Source: Bacillota bacterium
GTDB taxonomy: Bacteria; Bacillota_A; Clostridia; Lachnospirales; WQUN01
NCBI GenBank assembly: GCA_009786175.1
Contig: WQTQ01000115.1
Location: forward strand, 1 to 8,415
Direction of reading: 5' to 3'
DNA length: 8,415 nucleotides
The notes beneath the pieces were generated by a model. That model saw nothing but the letters and a program-made list of their open reading frames with translations. It did no database searches and was not told where the DNA came from. The position numbers and the translations under genes were made by a program. Below are positions 6,690 to 8,415 of this stretch, piece after piece. How positions within the stretch are numbered: the stretch's first letter is position 1; the number at the start of each line of letters is the position of its first letter.

Positions 6690-6995
6690 TACGAACCTAG
6701 TATTTGCGGGAGATATTTTTTTATGCAGGAATTTTGTGTTAATTTTTGTTTTGCCGGTTGATGAAAATTAGCCTTGGATTTTGTTTTTGTTGAGTATGAG
6801 AACGTTACGTGTTTTTACATGTTTTTGCTGCGTTTTTGTCAAAAAATACTATAAAGGCGAATGTAGTTGTGGTATGCTTGTGTTAGTGATGATTGATGGC
6901 AAGGATGAGGTTATGGATTTTCTGAAAAATTCTGTGATTGATGAAGAATAGCGAATATGTTATGGGAGCAAACTTATACTTTTGGAGGACGGATT
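6690..6995. other. Non-coding, T-rich intergenic region with phased T-tracts
   Basis: This stretch between the SASP promoter region and the next rightward gene holds no convincing gene. Runs of T lie at 6784-6788, 6812-6816, 6822-6826 and 6833-6837, followed by six A at 6841-6846. The middle three are 10 and 11 bases apart, close to one helical turn, which predicts intrinsic bending. A short open frame from ATG 6796 to TAG 6949-6951 (51 codons, Cys-rich start) lacks a ribosome site. Only the nested ATG 6912 (12 codons, ending NSVIDEE) has an AAGGA before it. No clear vegetative promoter is found for the downstream pair. Confidence 0.5.
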
Positions 6996-7373
6996 ATGAA
7001 ATACGAAGAGGTTTCTCTATCTCTCATAAATGCTTTTCCTGATTTTGTTATTGATGAAGTTAATGAGGGCTTACCTTATTGTATCGCAGGTAGTTTTGCT
7101 CACTATTTATTAGATGCATATAAAAATAATTCTTTTGATGTACTTACTCTGGCAGGCGAGTTTATTGAAGCACTCTATTCGTACAACGATGATGAAATGG
7201 ATATTTTAGCCATTGTAGGGTATTTAGAGGCAATACAAAATGTCTGGGGTAATAATTCAGTGGACCCAGAAGAAATGGTCAAATATATGGGTAATACATC
7301 TCAAAAATGGTGGGTAAAACTTAACGATTTTTGGAATGGCGACATAGATGCTTCGCAAAAATGTGATTATTAA
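6996..7373 (+). CDS. DUF7674-like small protein, possible immunity-type protein
   Basis: The 125-aa acidic protein is predicted soluble and largely helical, without signal peptide or membrane segment. Its second half, from about residue 70, reads ILAIVGYLEAIQN (70-82), then NNSVDPEEMVKYM, then KWWVKLNDFW (104-113) and a Gly. I recognise this arrangement (I-x-x-LE-x-IQN ... DPE ... KWW-x-x-L-x-x-FWNG) from the family I know as DUF7674; the name is from memory. Family members occur in bacillar and clostridial genomes, and an immunity role is suspected only from context. ATG 6996 has GGAGG 7 bases upstream; an earlier ATG at 6957 has none and would add 13 residues. The next gene starts 23 bases after its stop on the same strand, so the two are probably cotranscribed. 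The base composition is markedly more AT-rich than the ATPase and ftsK genes, suggesting acquisition by transfer. Confidence 0.85.
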   Translation: MKYEEVSLSLINAFPDFVIDEVNEGLPYCIAGSFAHYLLDAYKNNSFDVLTLAGEFIEALYSYNDDEMDILAIVGYLEAIQNVWGNNSVDPEEMVKYMGNTSQKWWVKLNDFWNGDIDASQKCDY

Positions 7374-7396
7374 CATAGAGTTTCGAGGTGCAAATT

Positions 7397-8245
7397 ATGC
7401 TTGTTAGGGTTTTTGACATTCAGCGTAATACTTATTTTAGGTCAGAGGTATATGCAATTATTAATTCTGGCTGGTATGAAAAGCGATTGGTGATTTTTTC
7501 AGAAGATGGCAACAGCTATTTTAAGTTTTTAGATTACATTGATAAACGAGATCCTAATACTTTCGGAGCATTGATAAACAATATTTCATCTGAGGGCTTT
7601 GACCCTACAGGGAAATGGGTACACCATCACAGTAATGATGTTGACAAAAAACTTAAAGACTACGAAAAATTATTAGACGATGATATTCGTTTTTTTGAGT
7701 ATCGTGGCTATTCGTGGATTTATGATGATAAGTATTTATTAACTGACCTCTTGAAAGGGAATGCCGTACCAGTGAAGAAATACGCATCTGAAATGCCTGT
7801 ACCCAGTAATCATAAATTAGAAGGCTGGCACTATGTTGAGAGACAACATGATATTGATTTCCTCTTTGACGAAACTGTCGGATTCCATGACAGCGTACTG
7901 AAAGACTTGAACTATGTAAGCGGTGCCTACATTAATAATGAAAATCAAATGCACGCTGTAGACAGTGTAAGAACGGTTACAATGCGATTCGATAGTCAAT
8001 GGAGCCGCTCGATTGAAATGGTTTTTGAAGGTGTAGTTAAGCTGAATTTACAACCTTCTGCAGACAGCATGGCATCTTTTCTATATGATGCATCTATGTT
8101 TATACAAGATGAAACTATTTTTTTCTTTGATTCGCGAATTGATTCAATTGACAGATCATACGACGGTACTTGGATAGAATCATATGGGTTAAGATGGCGT
8201 TTTCTTAGTGAACATCGTAAAGTGTTATACATTCCCAATTACTGA
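7397..8245 (+). CDS. Hypothetical two-part protein with C-terminal FHDS-motif domain
   Basis: The 282-aa soluble protein has no signal peptide or membrane segment. The N-terminal part (about 1-135) is rich in aromatic and acidic residues and resembles nothing I can name. The C-terminal part starts near EGWHYVERQHDIDFL (142-156) and continues through FHDSVLKDLNYVSGAY (163-178), FEGVVKLNLQP (210-220) and GTWIESYGLRWR (257-268). I recall stand-alone clostridial hypothetical proteins consisting of this C-terminal pattern alone, which suggests a fusion. Family function is unknown to me; pairing with the DUF7674-like gene suggests, but does not prove, an immunity or accessory role. ATG 7397 is preferred because GAGGTG (7385-7390) sits 6 bases upstream; GTG 7388 lies within that site. 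It is 23 bases after the preceding gene, is AT-rich, and is followed by only 70 bases before a convergent gene, with no clear terminator. Confidence 0.8.
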   Translation: MLVRVFDIQRNTYFRSEVYAIINSGWYEKRLVIFSEDGNSYFKFLDYIDKRDPNTFGALINNISSEGFDPTGKWVHHHSNDVDKKLKDYEKLLDDDIRFFEYRGYSWIYDDKYLLTDLLKGNAVPVKKYASEMPVPSNHKLEGWHYVERQHDIDFLFDETVGFHDSVLKDLNYVSGAYINNENQMHAVDSVRTVTMRFDSQWSRSIEMVFEGVVKLNLQPSADSMASFLYDASMFIQDETIFFFDSRIDSIDRSYDGTWIESYGLRWRFLSEHRKVLYIPNY

Positions 8246-8315
8246 TTTTATCAAAAATTTCAAATTATCAACGGCACACTATTTCTAAAGCTTGATTAAT
8301 GTGTCGAAGTATCCA

Positions 8316-8415
8316 CTACTCCCTCAAACACCCAACCGGCACAATATAAACCCCATCATCACGCCTATACCCAAATTCCGTAGCCGTCAGAACCATCAAA
8401 AACGATGGTTCTTTC
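8316..8415 (-). CDS. C-terminus of a probable DUF4143-type AAA ATPase (partial, 5' end beyond window)
   Basis: The minus-strand frame entering from the right edge encodes 32 residues and stops at TAG (8316-8318). It includes SFLMVLTATEFGYRR and, after it, DDGVYIVPVGCLRE at the end. I recognise this as the characteristic C-terminal tail of AAA-family ATPases with a C-terminal DUF4143 nuclease-like domain, where a tail such as VYVVPIGCLKD is common in Firmicutes and archaeal relatives. Those proteins are about 400-450 aa, of uncertain role, and are often found in accessory regions. Only the tail is visible, so neither the ATPase motifs nor intactness can be judged. The gene converges on the FHDS-domain gene with a 70-base gap. 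Confidence 0.65.
   Translation of the reverse strand, partial: KEPSFLMVLTATEFGYRRDDGVYIVPVGCLRE
8389..8412. repeat. 9-bp perfect inverted repeat inside the ATPase C-terminal coding end
   Basis: AGAACCATC (8389-8397) and GATGGTTCT (8404-8412) are perfect inverted copies around a 6-base spacer. On the coding (minus) strand they overlap the codons for roughly EPSFLMVL. No T-run follows, so it is not a terminator. It may simply be chance. Confidence 0.5.

Noticed and set aside
6570..6761. 63-codon plus-strand frame across the SASP start and promoter
   Set aside because: It overlaps the SASP 5' end and its promoter antisense, has no ribosome site, and gives an unconvincing Phe/Cys-rich product.
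6938..6980. Vegetative promoter before the DUF7674-like gene (TATACT at 6975-6980)
   Set aside because: The -10 is good, but no acceptable -35 lies at 16-18 bases and the start would fall at or inside the ribosome site.
8246..8315. Terminator between the convergent FHDS-domain and ATPase genes
   Set aside because: Only a 5-bp stem (ATCAA/TTGAT) with a 20-base loop and a TTATCAA direct repeat 17 bases apart are present; no GC-rich stem with a T-run.
1..8415. CRISPR arrays, tRNA or rRNA genes, insertion sequences, riboswitches
   Set aside because: I saw no regularly spaced repeats, no cloverleaf or rRNA-like sequence, no transposase motifs and no riboswitch core.

Overview
The window looks like chromosomal DNA of a spore-forming, low-to-moderate GC Firmicute, most likely a Clostridia-class anaerobe. 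The reasons are an alpha/beta-type small acid-soluble spore protein gene, strong AGGAGG-type ribosome sites (two of them serving TTG starts), an FtsK/SpoIIIE translocase of the Gram-positive layout, and small hypothetical proteins of kinds I associate with Clostridia. The genus cannot be read from the sequence.

Layout. Positions 1-3974 hold a leftward cluster: a good vegetative-type promoter (3946-3974), the DNA translocase ftsK/spoIIIE, folD overlapping its 3' end by 23 bases, and then, 25 bases on, an unnamed protein that runs off the left edge. This is probably one transcript. The 192-base gap (3909-4100) to the rightward secretion/pilus ATPase gene (gspE/pilB family) carries the leftward promoter and an 11-bp inverted repeat. 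The ATPase gene ends in a fully palindromic terminator, so it appears monocistronic and separate from other pilus or type II secretion genes. Next comes a GNAT acetyltransferase with a TTG start. Its stop codon lies inside a long terminator hairpin that it seems to share with the convergent spore-protein gene on the minus strand. The spore-protein gene has a sigma-G-like promoter with a 7-bp inverted repeat just upstream.

The right end (6996-8245) is visibly more AT-rich. Sampled lines give about 32% GC there against about 47% in the ATPase gene. It carries a two-gene rightward unit: a 125-aa protein that looks like the DUF7674 family and a 282-aa protein whose C-terminal half resembles a clostridial family with an FHDS motif. 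Both resemble orphan immunity or accessory genes of the polymorphic-toxin type, but no toxin is visible. The 388-base gap before them is T-rich with T-tracts spaced by about one helical turn, and has no convincing gene. The window ends in the convergent C-terminus of what looks like a DUF4143-type AAA ATPase.

The core genes concern chromosome segregation, one-carbon metabolism and sporulation and are mostly ordinary. The accessory pair at 6996-8245 is the least explained part. I do not see convincing evidence of an entirely new system.
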